Assembly: GCA_035501735.1 (NCBI GenBank)
Contig: DATJVR010000066.1
Span: 1-36,101, forward strand
Length of the DNA: 36,101 nucleotides
Direction: 5' to 3'
Source: PNAI01 sp035501735
GTDB lineage: Bacteria > Pseudomonadota > Alphaproteobacteria > Rhizobiales > Xanthobacteraceae
Shown here: positions 8,594 through 16,010 of the stretch, piece after piece
Numbering within the stretch: position 1 is the first letter of the stretch
How the letters are laid out: the number at the start of each line of letters is the position of its first letter
Program-made: the position numbers and the translations under genes
The notes under the pieces: generated by a model
What the model was told of the DNA's origin: nothing
Databases searched by the model: none
What the model saw: only the letters and a program-made list of their open reading frames with translations

Positions 8594-9538
8594 TCAGCCG
8601 CGCGCGGCCTTGAGCGCTGCAATGTCTTCGGGCGTGCCGACCGCGGTGCCGGTCGCACCTTCGGCAATGCGCTTGATGAGACCGGTGAGAACCTTGCCCG
8701 CGCCCACCTCGTAGAAATTCTTCACGCCCGCGCCGGCCATGCATTCCACGCATTCACGCCAGCGCACCGTGCCGGTCACCTGCGCGACCAGATTGCGCAC
8801 GATCTCGCCCGGATCGCTCACCGGTTTCGCCACCACATTAGCGATCACCGGCACGACAGGTACCTTCACGGACGTCTTGGCGAGCGCCTCGGCCATGGCA
8901 TCAGCGGCAGGCTGCATCAGCGCGCAATGGAAGGGAGCGGATACCGGAAGCAGCATGGCGCGCTTGGCGCCTTTTGTTTTGGCGATTTCGACCGCGCGCT
9001 CGACCGCTGCCTTGTTTCCGGACACGACCACCTGGCCTGCGCCATTGTCGTTGGCCGCCTGGCAGACCTGGCCTTGCGCTGCTTCCTTTGCCACCGCCGC
9101 CGCTTCATCGAACGAAAGTCCGAGCAGTGCCGCCATGGCACCGGTGCCCACCGGCACCGCCTGTTGCATCGCGCGGCCGCGGATGCGGAGGAGCCGCGCC
9201 GTGTCGGACAACGAAAACGCCCCGGCCGCCGCGAGCGCCGAATATTCCCCGAGCGAGTGGCCGGCAACGAATTTCGCATCGCGCTTCAAGTCGAGCCCGG
9301 CCTCCGCTTCCAGCACCCGCATGACCGCGAGCGAAACCGCCATCAGCGCCGGCTGAGCGTTTTCCGTCAGCGTCAACTTGTCGGTCGGCCCTTCCCACAT
9401 GGTGGCGGACAGTTTTTCACCGAGCGCCGCGTCGACCTCCACGAACACGGCGCGCGCCGACGCGAACGCTTCCGCCAGCGCCTTGCCCATGCCGACCGCC
9501 TGGCTGCCCTGTCCTGGAAACACGAATGCCGCCACCAT
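8594..9538 (-). CDS. fabD: Malonyl-CoA:ACP transacylase FabD
   Basis: FabD transfers malonyl from CoA to ACP, the committed supply step for elongation. The 314-residue protein has FPGQGSQ at the N terminus, the nucleophile elbow GHSLGEYSALAAAG with the active Ser, and the catalytic His in SAPFHCALM. The start ATG has GAGGGCG upstream. It is first in the fabD-fabG-acpP-fabF series. The region upstream (9539-9641) should carry the promoter and includes a perfect palindrome at 9617-9630. Confidence 0.97.
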   Translation of the reverse strand: MVAAFVFPGQGSQAVGMGKALAEAFASARAVFVEVDAALGEKLSATMWEGPTDKLTLTENAQPALMAVSLAVMRVLEAEAGLDLKRDAKFVAGHSLGEYSALAAAGAFSLSDTARLLRIRGRAMQQAVPVGTGAMAALLGLSFDEAAAVAKEAAQGQVCQAANDNGAGQVVVSGNKAAVERAVEIAKTKGAKRAMLLPVSAPFHCALMQPAADAMAEALAKTSVKVPVVPVIANVVAKPVSDPGEIVRNLVAQVTGTVRWRECVECMAGAGVKNFYEVGAGKVLTGLIKRIAEGATGTAVGTPEDIAALKAARG

Positions 9539-9616
9539 GCCCGCCCTCGAAGCAATTTTGCGCCGAGAGACACCGCGAGCGGCGGCGCTGTCAAGCGACC
9601 CTCGTGTCCTGTCTCA

Positions 9617-9630
9617 CACATAATTATGTG
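9617..9630. promoter_or_regulatory. Perfect 14-bp AT-rich palindrome upstream of fabD
   Basis: CACATAATTATGTG is identical to its own reverse complement. It lies about 79-92 bases upstream of the fabD start codon, between that gene and the terminator of the preceding minus-strand gene. The position and symmetry suit a dimeric repressor operator, but no regulator is identified and no matching consensus is claimed. Confidence 0.35.
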
Positions 9631-9641
9631 CGAAAGGAAAC

Positions 9642-9661
9642 GGGCGGCTATGAAGCCGCCC
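9642..9661 (-). terminator. Rho-independent terminator of the small exported protein gene
   Basis: An 8-bp perfect stem (GGGCGGCT with AGCCGCCC) closes a four-base loop. On the minus strand it is followed by the T-rich GTTTCCTTTCG. It lies 53 bases past the stop of the gene at 9714-9980 and isolates that gene from fabD. Confidence 0.65.
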
Positions 9662-9713
9662 GTCCATTCCTGAGCTCTTAGACAACAGGCAATCGGAGTC
9701 CGATCAGACCGCT

Positions 9714-9980
9714 TTAGCGATGCCGCCAGCCGTTCCAGCCTTCGGCGCCGCCCCAGCCATGGCCGTGACGGTGGCTATAGCCGCACCAATACCAGCCCGG
9801 CCCATTCCAGCCGCGCGTGTACCAGCAGTGCCGGTGGCCGCCGAAGATGAACGCGGCGTCTTGCGTGATGGCGGCTTGTTCGGCCGCAGCGCGGACGCCT
9901 TGGCTCGAACCCGGCGCGGCAACGGCCGCGACACCGGTCAGCGCGGCAATTGCGGCCGCTGCAATGATCAGCTTATGCAT
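9714..9980 (-). CDS. Small exported His/Trp/Gly-rich protein, function unknown
   Basis: The 88-residue product starts with a signal peptide (MHKLIIAAAAIAALTGVAAVAA). After a short Ala/Gln linker comes a tail of about 40 residues rich in His, Trp, Gly and Tyr with two cysteines (HRHCWYTRGWNGPGWYWCGY, then SHRHGHGWGG). The composition would suit metal or envelope binding, but this is inference and no family is recognised. The start is well supported by AAGGAGG eight bases upstream, one of the strongest ribosome sites in the window. It has its own terminator at 9642-9661, so it is monocistronic. Confidence 0.75.
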   Translation of the reverse strand: MHKLIIAAAAIAALTGVAAVAAPGSSQGVRAAAEQAAITQDAAFIFGGHRHCWYTRGWNGPGWYWCGYSHRHGHGWGGAEGWNGWRHR

Positions 9981-10273
9981 GGTTTCCTCCTTGGAGAGTT
10001 GGTTGCAAAGACGGCTCGATACGCCGCTTCTGAAGCGCAGGGCGCGCGCAGGAGCGTCGAAAGTAGTCAGAAAACTTTACAGACAGGAATTGGTTCCCGG
10101 ATCTCACCTGCACGTGATTATTTTGCCAGTCCCTGCCGCCTTCGACACAGGCGATGCCCTCGAGCAGTCACTTCTGAGCGCTTGCGTTTTCGAGGCCCGC
10201 CTTCTAAAACCACACCGCTCCGTTATCCCGGCCGGGAGCTGAACGGACGGCGTCGATCCTCAAAAAGGGGAGA

Positions 10274-10299
10274 GACGTAGGGCCTCTTGGCCCGGCGTC
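10274..10299 (+). promoter_or_regulatory. Leader hairpin 1 upstream of rpsF
   Basis: GACG pairs with CGTC and GGGCC pairs with GGCCC around a TCTT loop, giving a 9-bp interrupted stem about 140 bases before rpsF. No U-run follows. It is probably part of the ribosomal operon 5' UTR or sits next to its promoter; regulation is inferred. Confidence 0.4.
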
Positions 10300-10322
10300 C
10301 CGTGTTCCCGCCTTCTGAGCAG

Positions 10323-10342
10323 CGAGCCTTTCCGAAGGCTCG
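10323..10342 (+). promoter_or_regulatory. Leader hairpin 2 upstream of rpsF
   Basis: CGAGCCTT and AAGGCTCG form a perfect 8-bp stem with a TCCG loop, 93 bases before the rpsF start. Leaders of rpsF operons in other bacteria bind the S6:S18 complex through a CCG-containing bulge. The CCG here is in the loop, so equivalence to that motif is only a possibility. Confidence 0.4.
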
Positions 10343-10371
10343 AAGGGCTTAGCGCCGGACAGCGAGCAGAA

Positions 10372-10416
10372 GGCATGATCCCGCGAAGCGGGACCGTTTC
10401 CGGATCAGGTCATGCC
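10372..10416. repeat. Palindromic intergenic repeat (GGCATGATC...GGTCATGCC)
   Basis: The ends are near-perfect inverted copies (GGCATGA with TCATGCC), and CCCGC-GAA-GCGGG forms an inner hairpin. The layout resembles the GCATGATCCC...GATCATGC intergenic repeats that I recall as frequent in Bradyrhizobium-like genomes. It ends 18 bases before the rpsF start and so belongs to the leader. Confidence 0.55.
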
Positions 10417-10434
10417 CAGACGAGGAAAGGCATC

Positions 10435-10914
10435 ATGCCGCTCTACGAGCACGTTTTTCTTGCACGCCAGGATTTGAGCCCCCAGCAGGTCGAGGAATTG
10501 ACTGCGCAGTACAAAGGCGTCGTCGAAGGCCTGGGCGGCAAGATTCCGAAGACCGAATATTGGGGCGTGAAATCGCTCACCTTCCGCATCCGCAAGAACC
10601 GCAAGGCGCATTTCACGCTGTTCAACATCGACGCACCGCCCGCGGCGATCAAAGAGATCGAGCGACAGGAAGGCATCAACGAAGACGTGTTGCGCTTCCT
10701 CACCATCCGGGTCGACGCGCTCGAGGAAGGCCCCTCGGCCATGATGCGCAAGGTCGACCGCGATCGCGAGCGCGATGAACGCGACGGCGGCGGCAGCCGC
10801 GAAGGTCGCGATGGCCGCCGTGGTCGCGGCCGTGACCGCGATGATCGGCGCCCGCGCGACGAAGGCGATGGAGGTGACATCGCCACCGACGACAGCATCG
10901 CGACGGAGGAGTGA
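10435..10914 (+). CDS. rpsF: 30S ribosomal protein S6
   Basis: S6 binds 16S rRNA with S18 in the platform of the small subunit. The 159-residue protein has the standard fold sequence (MPLYEHVFLARQDLSPQQVE, GVKSLTFRIRKNRKAHFTLF, LRFLTIRVDALEEGPSAMMR). It then has a tail of about 50 residues alternating Arg, Asp and Gly. The tail is longer than in E. coli S6 (about 131 residues) but is common in alphaproteobacteria. The ATG at 10435 is set by homology and GAGGAAAGG upstream; an upstream in-frame ATG at 10375 lies inside the palindromic repeat and is rejected. rpsR begins one base after the stop codon. Confidence 0.97.
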   Translation: MPLYEHVFLARQDLSPQQVEELTAQYKGVVEGLGGKIPKTEYWGVKSLTFRIRKNRKAHFTLFNIDAPPAAIKEIERQEGINEDVLRFLTIRVDALEEGPSAMMRKVDRDRERDERDGGGSREGRDGRRGRGRDRDDRRPRDEGDGGDIATDDSIATEE

Positions 10915-10915
10915 C

Positions 10916-11200
10916 ATGGCATTCGGTCAAGGCGGCGGCTTTGGTGGCGGCGGTGGATTTGGCGGAGGCGGCGGCGGACGCCGGCCGTTCTTCCGACGCC
11001 GCAAGACCTGCCCGTTCACCGGCGCCAACGCACCCAAGATCGACTACAAGGATGTGCGGCTCCTGCAGCGCTACGTTTCCGAGCGCGGCAAGATCGTGCC
11101 GAGCCGCATCACCGCGGTGTCCGCCAAGAAACAGCGCGAGCTCGCGCAGGCGGTCAAGCGGGCGCGATTCCTTGGACTGCTGCCATACGTGATCCGCTAA
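10916..11200 (+). CDS. rpsR: 30S ribosomal protein S18
   Basis: S18 partners with S6 on the small-subunit platform. The 94-residue product carries the core (RRKTCPFTGANAPKIDYKDV, LLQRYVSERGKIVPSRITAV, KRARFLGLLPYV). The N-terminal extension of about 25 residues is almost pure Gly and Phe before two Arg clusters, an expansion longer than in enterobacterial S18. GGAGG lies just upstream of the ATG at 10916, inside the rpsF end, so the two genes are tightly coupled. Confidence 0.97.
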   Translation: MAFGQGGGFGGGGGFGGGGGGRRPFFRRRKTCPFTGANAPKIDYKDVRLLQRYVSERGKIVPSRITAVSAKKQRELAQAVKRARFLGLLPYVIR

Positions 11201-11302
11201 CGCGGGTCATACGGATCGAAGCCTGCGGGATCGTCCCGTGGGCCAATGGTTGGGGCGGACACCGGATCCGTCTCTAACCGCTCAAGGGAGCGGGACAGCT
11301 CG

Positions 11303-12262
11303 ATGGTGCAGATTTTTCTCATTGGCCTGATCGCCGGTTTGGTCGCCGCGCTGATGTGCGCTTCGATTGTAACGAAGACGCTGATCTCCATCTTTCTTTT
11401 CTACCTCGCGCCGCTTCCGATCCTGATCGCCGCATTGGGCTGGAGCCATTGGGCGGGTTTGTTGGCGGCCGTGGTCGCCTCCTTAGCGCTAGCCGAGGAA
11501 TTCGGCATTTATCTTTTCGCGTCGTTTCTGCTGTCGATCGGCTTGCCGGCCTGGTGGTTCGGCTATCTCGCGCTCCTGGCGCGGCCGGTCGCCAACGCGA
11601 CAGCGGGCGCGCTCGAATGGTATCCGATCGGCCGGCTTGTGGTCTGGATCGCGATCGTGAGCGCGCTGATCGTGGTCGCCGGAATGCTGAGCGTAGCCAC
11701 CAGCGAGGATATGCTGCGCGAGAAGGCTCGTGAAAGCGTCGAAGAATACCTGAGTCGTTCCGATCCCTCGCTCGATCCGCAGGTTCTCCAGCAAGCCGGA
11801 CGCCGCTTCGAAACGCTCCTGCCGGTGGCGCTGCCCGGCGTGGCCGTGTTCATAACCATGATCAACCTGGCGCTGGTATGGCTCGCCGGCCAGATCGTGA
11901 AAATGTCGAACCGGCTGCGGCGGCCATGGCCGGACCTTGCCGGCATGGCGTTTCCTGCTTGGACCTCGGCACTGCTCGCGGCGGCCTGCGCCGGGATCCT
12001 TCTGACCGGTCTTCCCGGCATCACTTCGAGCGTATTCGCGGCAAGTCTCGCCACAATATATGGCGTGCTCGGCTTCGCGGTGCTGCATGTGATCACGCGC
12101 GGCCTGAACAACCGCGGTCTCTTGCTCGCCAGCGCCTATGTGGCAGTCGCCATGCTCTGGCCGTTTCTTCTGTTCGTGGCGCTCTTGGGTCTCGCCGACG
12201 CGACATTTGATATTCGCGGCCGCTTCGCGCACCGAACCGGTCCGCCGACCATACCGACCTGA
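11303..12262 (+). CDS. DUF2232 multi-pass membrane protein
   Basis: The 319-residue protein is very hydrophobic, with about eight predicted membrane segments beginning at the N terminus (MVQIFLIGLIAGLVAALMCA). It contains the recognisable FYLAPLPILIAALGWSHWAG segment shared by alphaproteobacterial DUF2232 proteins. Its function is unknown. It sits between rpsR and rplI, a position it keeps in many Hyphomicrobiales. The ATG at 11303 is preferred because the family N terminus starts there and GGGAG lies upstream; an earlier ATG at 11246 adds 19 polar residues without family resemblance. Confidence 0.85.
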   Translation: MVQIFLIGLIAGLVAALMCASIVTKTLISIFLFYLAPLPILIAALGWSHWAGLLAAVVASLALAEEFGIYLFASFLLSIGLPAWWFGYLALLARPVANATAGALEWYPIGRLVVWIAIVSALIVVAGMLSVATSEDMLREKARESVEEYLSRSDPSLDPQVLQQAGRRFETLLPVALPGVAVFITMINLALVWLAGQIVKMSNRLRRPWPDLAGMAFPAWTSALLAAACAGILLTGLPGITSSVFAASLATIYGVLGFAVLHVITRGLNNRGLLLASAYVAVAMLWPFLLFVALLGLADATFDIRGRFAHRTGPPTIPT

Positions 12263-12295
12263 CGCAATTCGAAAACCTCACATGGAGATGACAAA

Positions 12296-13000
12296 ATGGA
12301 AGTGATCCTACTCGAGCGCATCGCCAAGCTCGGCCAGATGGGCGATACCGTGCGCGTGAAAGACGGCTTTGCGCGCAACTATCTCCTGCCGCAAGGCAAG
12401 GCATTGCGGGCGACCAGTGCGAACAAGGCCAAATTCGACCAGATGAAGGTCGAGCTCGAGGCGCGCAACCTCCAGCTCAAGGGCGAGGCCGAGAAGATCG
12501 CGACCCGCCTCGACGGCCAAAATTTTTCGGTGCTGCGCCAGGCCGCCGAAACCGGCCAGCTCTACGGCTCGGTCTCCGCCCGCGATCTGGCCGACATTCT
12601 CACCAAGGGGGGCTTTGCCGTCGATCGCGCGCAGGTCGCCCTCAACGCGCCGATCAAGGCGATCGGGCGGCACAAGGTGCCGATCGCGCTGCACCCGGAG
12701 GTCGAGGTCTCGATCATGATCAACGTCGCGCGCAGCGCGGACGAAGCCGAGCGGCTTGCCCGCGGCGAGGAGATCATGATCCGCCGCGAGGAAGCTGCCG
12801 AGGCCGGCGAACAGGCCGGCGCCGCCGCAACAGCCCCTGAAGAAAAGGAAGCGGTGTTCTTCGAACCCGATGCCATAAAGTCGCGCCGCGGTAAGAAGGA
12901 AGCTTCCGCTGAGGACACCCCGCAATCCGGAGAGGCTAAGCCCGAGAAAGCGGAAAAGCCCGAGAAGCCCGGAAAGGCCAAGGCTGAAAAGAAAGCCTAG
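12296..13000 (+). CDS. rplI: 50S ribosomal protein L9 with long charged tail
   Basis: L9 is a two-domain protein at the base of the L1 stalk that helps maintain reading frame. The N-terminal domain is clear (MEVILLERIAKLGQMGDTVRV, then DGFARNYLLPQGKALRAT), joined by a helical linker to the C-terminal RNA-binding domain (about residues 80-150). Beyond about residue 160 a tail of about 75 residues is rich in Glu, Ala and Lys, giving 234 residues against about 149 in E. coli; such tails are common in alphaproteobacteria. GGAGATG precedes the ATG. The TAG stop shares four bases with the stop of the convergent gene at 12997. Confidence 0.97.
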   Translation: MEVILLERIAKLGQMGDTVRVKDGFARNYLLPQGKALRATSANKAKFDQMKVELEARNLQLKGEAEKIATRLDGQNFSVLRQAAETGQLYGSVSARDLADILTKGGFAVDRAQVALNAPIKAIGRHKVPIALHPEVEVSIMINVARSADEAERLARGEEIMIRREEAAEAGEQAGAAATAPEEKEAVFFEPDAIKSRRGKKEASAEDTPQSGEAKPEKAEKPEKPGKAKAEKKA

Positions 13001-14367
13001 TCGAAAATCGGCGCGGGCTTTGGCGGCGGTGCCGCGGCGGGCGTGGTTTCAACCGGCGCCGCGGTGGGCGTTGCCGCCGGCGCGCGCGGCGTAGCGCGCG
13101 CGGGCTTCGGCCGCTCGGCTGCCTGCGCATGAGTGGATTGAGCCGCGCGCGCCGCCGGTCGGGGTCGCAACGGCGGTGGTGGCGGCAGGATGATGTTTTC
13201 TTCCGTCGGCGTCACTGTGGCCGTCGTTGACGGTCCCGTCGTCTCTGTTGCATCCGTCGGTTTTTCATTGTCCTCGGTCCGCGGCTGTTCCTCCGGTTTA
13301 GGCCGCGCCGGCCGGTACACTTCGTTCTCTGTCGGATTGTTGGGGTCGTCGGTATTCGGAATCGCATGCGGCGATTGCCGCGCGCGCGATCGTTTGGGCG
13401 CCCCGCTCTGACCTTCCGGCTTGGCCGCTTCGACTGTCTTGGGCGGCCGCGTCGCCTGCACCCGCGGTTGCGGCTTTACGTCGGTGTCCTTCGGTTTGGC
13501 GGCCGCGTCGACCTTTGTATCGGGCTTGGCGTCCGTCTTGGCATCAGGCTTCGTATCCGGTTTCGTATCGGTCTTCGGAGGTTGCCGTTTTGTCTCGCGC
13601 GTTCGCGGTGCCGAATTTGTTTCATCCTCACTCTTCGGCTTTGCGGTGTCGCGGCGGCTGGGCTTTGACCGGGGTTGAGGTTTTGATTCGTCGTGCTTTG
13701 CTGTTTCCGCCGGCGGCGAAGGCGAAAGAAACGACGGAAGCCACGACGGCGTGGAATCCTCGGTCTTGGGTTCGGGCTTGGCTTCCGTTTTCGGCGGTTG
13801 CCGTTTGGTCTCACGCGTCCGTGGCGCGGGATGAGCCTCGTCCTCATCCTTCGGCTTGGAAACGTCGCGGCGTCCGGCTCCCGACTTTGGCTCCGGTTTG
13901 GATTCGTCGTGCTTGGTCGCCTCTTCCGAGGGCGACGAGGGCGAGAACAGCGACGGAAGCGACGGCAGCCACGAAGGCGTGGAATCGTCTTTCTTCGGCT
14001 CAGGCGACGCGGGCGTTTCCCGCCGTTCGGCGTTGCGGGCCGGCGTATCGCGCGAACCGGCATCCCGACCCTGCCGCGTATCATTGGCGCCTGGCACGCT
14101 GCGCAGATAGTTCGCCAGCGCGGCCGCGCTTTGCCGGCTGTTTGTATAATGTTCTTTCAGATAATCGGTGAGATCGCCCACGCTTCTGCCCTTGGCGAGC
14201 CCGCGCGGACCATTGTGGCATCCCGAATCGGCGCAATCGGACTCAAACAGCGCGGAGGGCGGCTTGTCGCTGTAATTCTCGCCCTTCGATTCCGCATGCG
14301 CCGCCGAGGCGGCGAACAGCGCTCCGACGCCATAGGCAAGCAGCACCAGACGGGACACGGGCGACAA
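12997..14367 (-). CDS. Exported Pro/Lys-rich protein with C-x4-C-H motif and internal duplication
   Basis: The 456-residue product begins with a signal peptide (about residues 1-25, ending AAHA). A short conserved-looking region contains C45-ADSG-C50-H51, resembling a c-type haem attachment site but with four instead of two spacer residues, then GLAKGRS and EHYTNSRQSAAALANYLRSV. From about residue 95 the protein is low complexity. Residues 128-203 and 204-272 are imperfect tandem copies sharing DSTPSWLPS, KHDESKP and APRTRETKRQPPKT. A DTKPDTKPDAK tract and a Pro/Ala tail follow. The start is probably the TTG at 14367, since AAGGAG lies eight bases upstream. It is probably periplasmic; function unknown. 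Confidence 0.75.
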   Translation of the reverse strand: MSPVSRLVLLAYGVGALFAASAAHAESKGENYSDKPPSALFESDCADSGCHNGPRGLAKGRSVGDLTDYLKEHYTNSRQSAAALANYLRSVPGANDTRQGRDAGSRDTPARNAERRETPASPEPKKDDSTPSWLPSLPSLFSPSSPSEEATKHDESKPEPKSGAGRRDVSKPKDEDEAHPAPRTRETKRQPPKTEAKPEPKTEDSTPSWLPSFLSPSPPAETAKHDESKPQPRSKPSRRDTAKPKSEDETNSAPRTRETKRQPPKTDTKPDTKPDAKTDAKPDTKVDAAAKPKDTDVKPQPRVQATRPPKTVEAAKPEGQSGAPKRSRARQSPHAIPNTDDPNNPTENEVYRPARPKPEEQPRTEDNEKPTDATETTGPSTTATVTPTEENIILPPPPPLRPRPAARAAQSTHAQAAERPKPARATPRAPAATPTAAPVETTPAAAPPPKPAPIFD

Positions 14368-14753
14368 TGCCGTTACTCCTTGCGAATGTTGCGGGCAAAG
14401 ACCGCCACCCGCTGTGAGCCGGTCCCGGGAGACCTATTGCAGGTGCGCTGTCCCGGTCGGCTCCGCCGCGCAATCCCCGCATAGCATGTTGCGGTTTAGC
14501 ACGGAATCACTTGCAGCCATGCCCACTTATTATCGCAGGAAATCGCCCAAGTGTGGCAAGTCGATGCATTCTGCACTGCAGCGTGTTTTCTACGACACAC
14601 CTGTTCGTGCCAATTGCCCGCTGCGCGGGACTTTGGTCTAATATGTGCGTTAAGGAACAGGTACGCGCCATTGGCGCGAGTGGGGCATTCCGATCCGGGA
14701 CCGTTGGTAGAGGCCAGCCGCCGGACGGACAGAGAATGTGGCGGGAGCGGCCG
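14368..14753 (+). other. Intergenic region upstream of cfa
   Basis: These 386 bases separate the minus-strand exported protein from cfa. The reading frame is open from 14511 into cfa, but the predicted extension is not Cfa-like and is rejected. A TAATAT at 14639-14644 with TTGCCC at 14614-14619 (19-base spacing) is a weak promoter candidate. Short inverted repeats (CCCGC-TGC-GCGGG near 14617-14629; GCGCC-ATT-GGCGC near 14666) are present. No RNA gene was recognised. Confidence 0.35.
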
Positions 14754-16010
14754 ATGGACCGGTTGCTTCGAATTTTGTTGTCGCAGTTCGTGCGTCGGGG
14801 AAATTTCCAGCTAACCACGGCGCGGGGGACTGTTTTGACCTTTGGCGACGGCACCGGCGAGCCGGTCGTCGTCCGATTCACCACCACGGCAGCGGAACTC
14901 GCCGTCCTGCTCGATCCCGAGCTCAAGCTCGGCGAATGCTACATGGACGGCACATTCGTGGTCGAACAGGGCACGATCGCGGATGCGCTGGCCGTCTTGA
15001 TGCATCAGCCGGCAGCCGCCGCGCCGCCCCACTGGGCGCGGCCGCAATGGCTCATGCGCTACCTTTACCGCCGCTTGCAGCAATTCAACCCGCGCACGCG
15101 CGCGCGCCGCAATGTCGCGCACCACTATGATCTCGACGGCAGGCTCTATTCGCTCTTCCTCGATGCCGACCAGCAATATAGTTGCGCGTATTTCGAGACC
15201 CCCGACCAGTCGCTCGACGACGCCCAATTCGCCAAGAAGCGCCATCTCGCCGCCAAGCTTCTCCTCGGCAATGGCCCCCGCGTGCTCGATATCGGCTCCG
15301 GCTGGGGCGGCCTTGCGCTTTACCTCGCCGAGTTCTGCGGCGCCAACGTGACCGGCGTCACGCTCTCACAGGAGCAGTTCGCCCGCGCCAGCGCCCGCGC
15401 GGCTGAAAAAAACCTTTCGCAAACGGTCGAATTCCGCCTGCAGGACTATCGCGACGTTACGGAGACATTCGACCGCATCGTCTCGGTCGGCATGTTCGAG
15501 CATGTCGGTGTCAACCACTACGATACGTTCTTCCGCAAGTGCACGCGGCTTCTGAACGACGATGGGGTCATGGTGCTGCATTCGATTGGCCGCCCGGAAG
15601 GCCCCGGCATCACCAACCCGTGGATCGCCAAATACATCTTCCCCGGCGGCTATATTCCGGCTGTTTCCGAGGTTGTGAGGGCCATCGAGCGGGCCGGCCT
15701 GCTGATAGCGGACATCGAGATTTTGCGGCTGCATTACGCCGAGACGCTCAGGCATTGGCGCGAGCGATTCCTCGCCCATCGCGAAGAGGCCGAACGGCTC
15801 TACGACGCGCGTTTCGTGCGCATGTGGGAGTTCTATCTCGCCGCCTCCGAGATGTCGTTCCGCGAGCAATCGATGATGGTGATGCAGATACAGATCACCA
15901 AGCGTCAAGATGTCGTGCCGCTCACGCGCGAATACATCACGCGCGAGGAAGCGCGATTGCGCGGGCTCGAAAAGAGTCAGCGTTTGCCGTGGCGTCTTGC
16001 GGGCGAGTGA
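14754..16010 (+). CDS. cfa: Cyclopropane-fatty-acyl-phospholipid synthase family methyltransferase
   Basis: Cfa-type enzymes transfer a methylene from SAM across the double bond of membrane phospholipid acyl chains. The 418-residue product has an N-terminal lipid-binding-like domain of about 130 residues and then the catalytic domain. The SAM loop VLDIGSGWGGLALYL is followed by GVTLSQEQ, the family block FDRIVSVGMFEHVGVNHYDT and the YIFPGGYIP segment. The start at 14754 has GGGAG seven bases upstream. Family membership is firm, but some members methylate other fatty-acid positions, so the exact product is less certain. Confidence 0.9.
   Translation: MDRLLRILLSQFVRRGNFQLTTARGTVLTFGDGTGEPVVVRFTTTAAELAVLLDPELKLGECYMDGTFVVEQGTIADALAVLMHQPAAAAPPHWARPQWLMRYLYRRLQQFNPRTRARRNVAHHYDLDGRLYSLFLDADQQYSCAYFETPDQSLDDAQFAKKRHLAAKLLLGNGPRVLDIGSGWGGLALYLAEFCGANVTGVTLSQEQFARASARAAEKNLSQTVEFRLQDYRDVTETFDRIVSVGMFEHVGVNHYDTFFRKCTRLLNDDGVMVLHSIGRPEGPGITNPWIAKYIFPGGYIPAVSEVVRAIERAGLLIADIEILRLHYAETLRHWRERFLAHREEAERLYDARFVRMWEFYLAASEMSFREQSMMVMQIQITKRQDVVPLTREYITREEARLRGLEKSQRLPWRLAGE

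Larger units (their letters stand above)
9981..10434 (+). other. Divergent intergenic region and rpsF operon leader
   Basis: These 454 bases hold promoters for the minus-strand small protein and the plus-strand ribosomal operon. No gene is convincing here. The right half contains two strong hairpins (10274-10299 and 10323-10342) and a palindromic repeat (10372-10416) just before rpsF. The left half is less structured, and no clear sigma-70 promoter could be assigned by eye. Confidence 0.5.

Noticed and set aside
11246..11302. Upstream start for the DUF2232 protein
   Set aside because: The added 19 residues are polar and unlike the family; the membrane segment starts immediately after the ATG at 11303.
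14511..14753. N-terminal extension of Cfa from an upstream ATG
   Set aside because: The extension is Cys/Arg-rich without Cfa similarity, and a ribosome site precedes the internal ATG at 14754.
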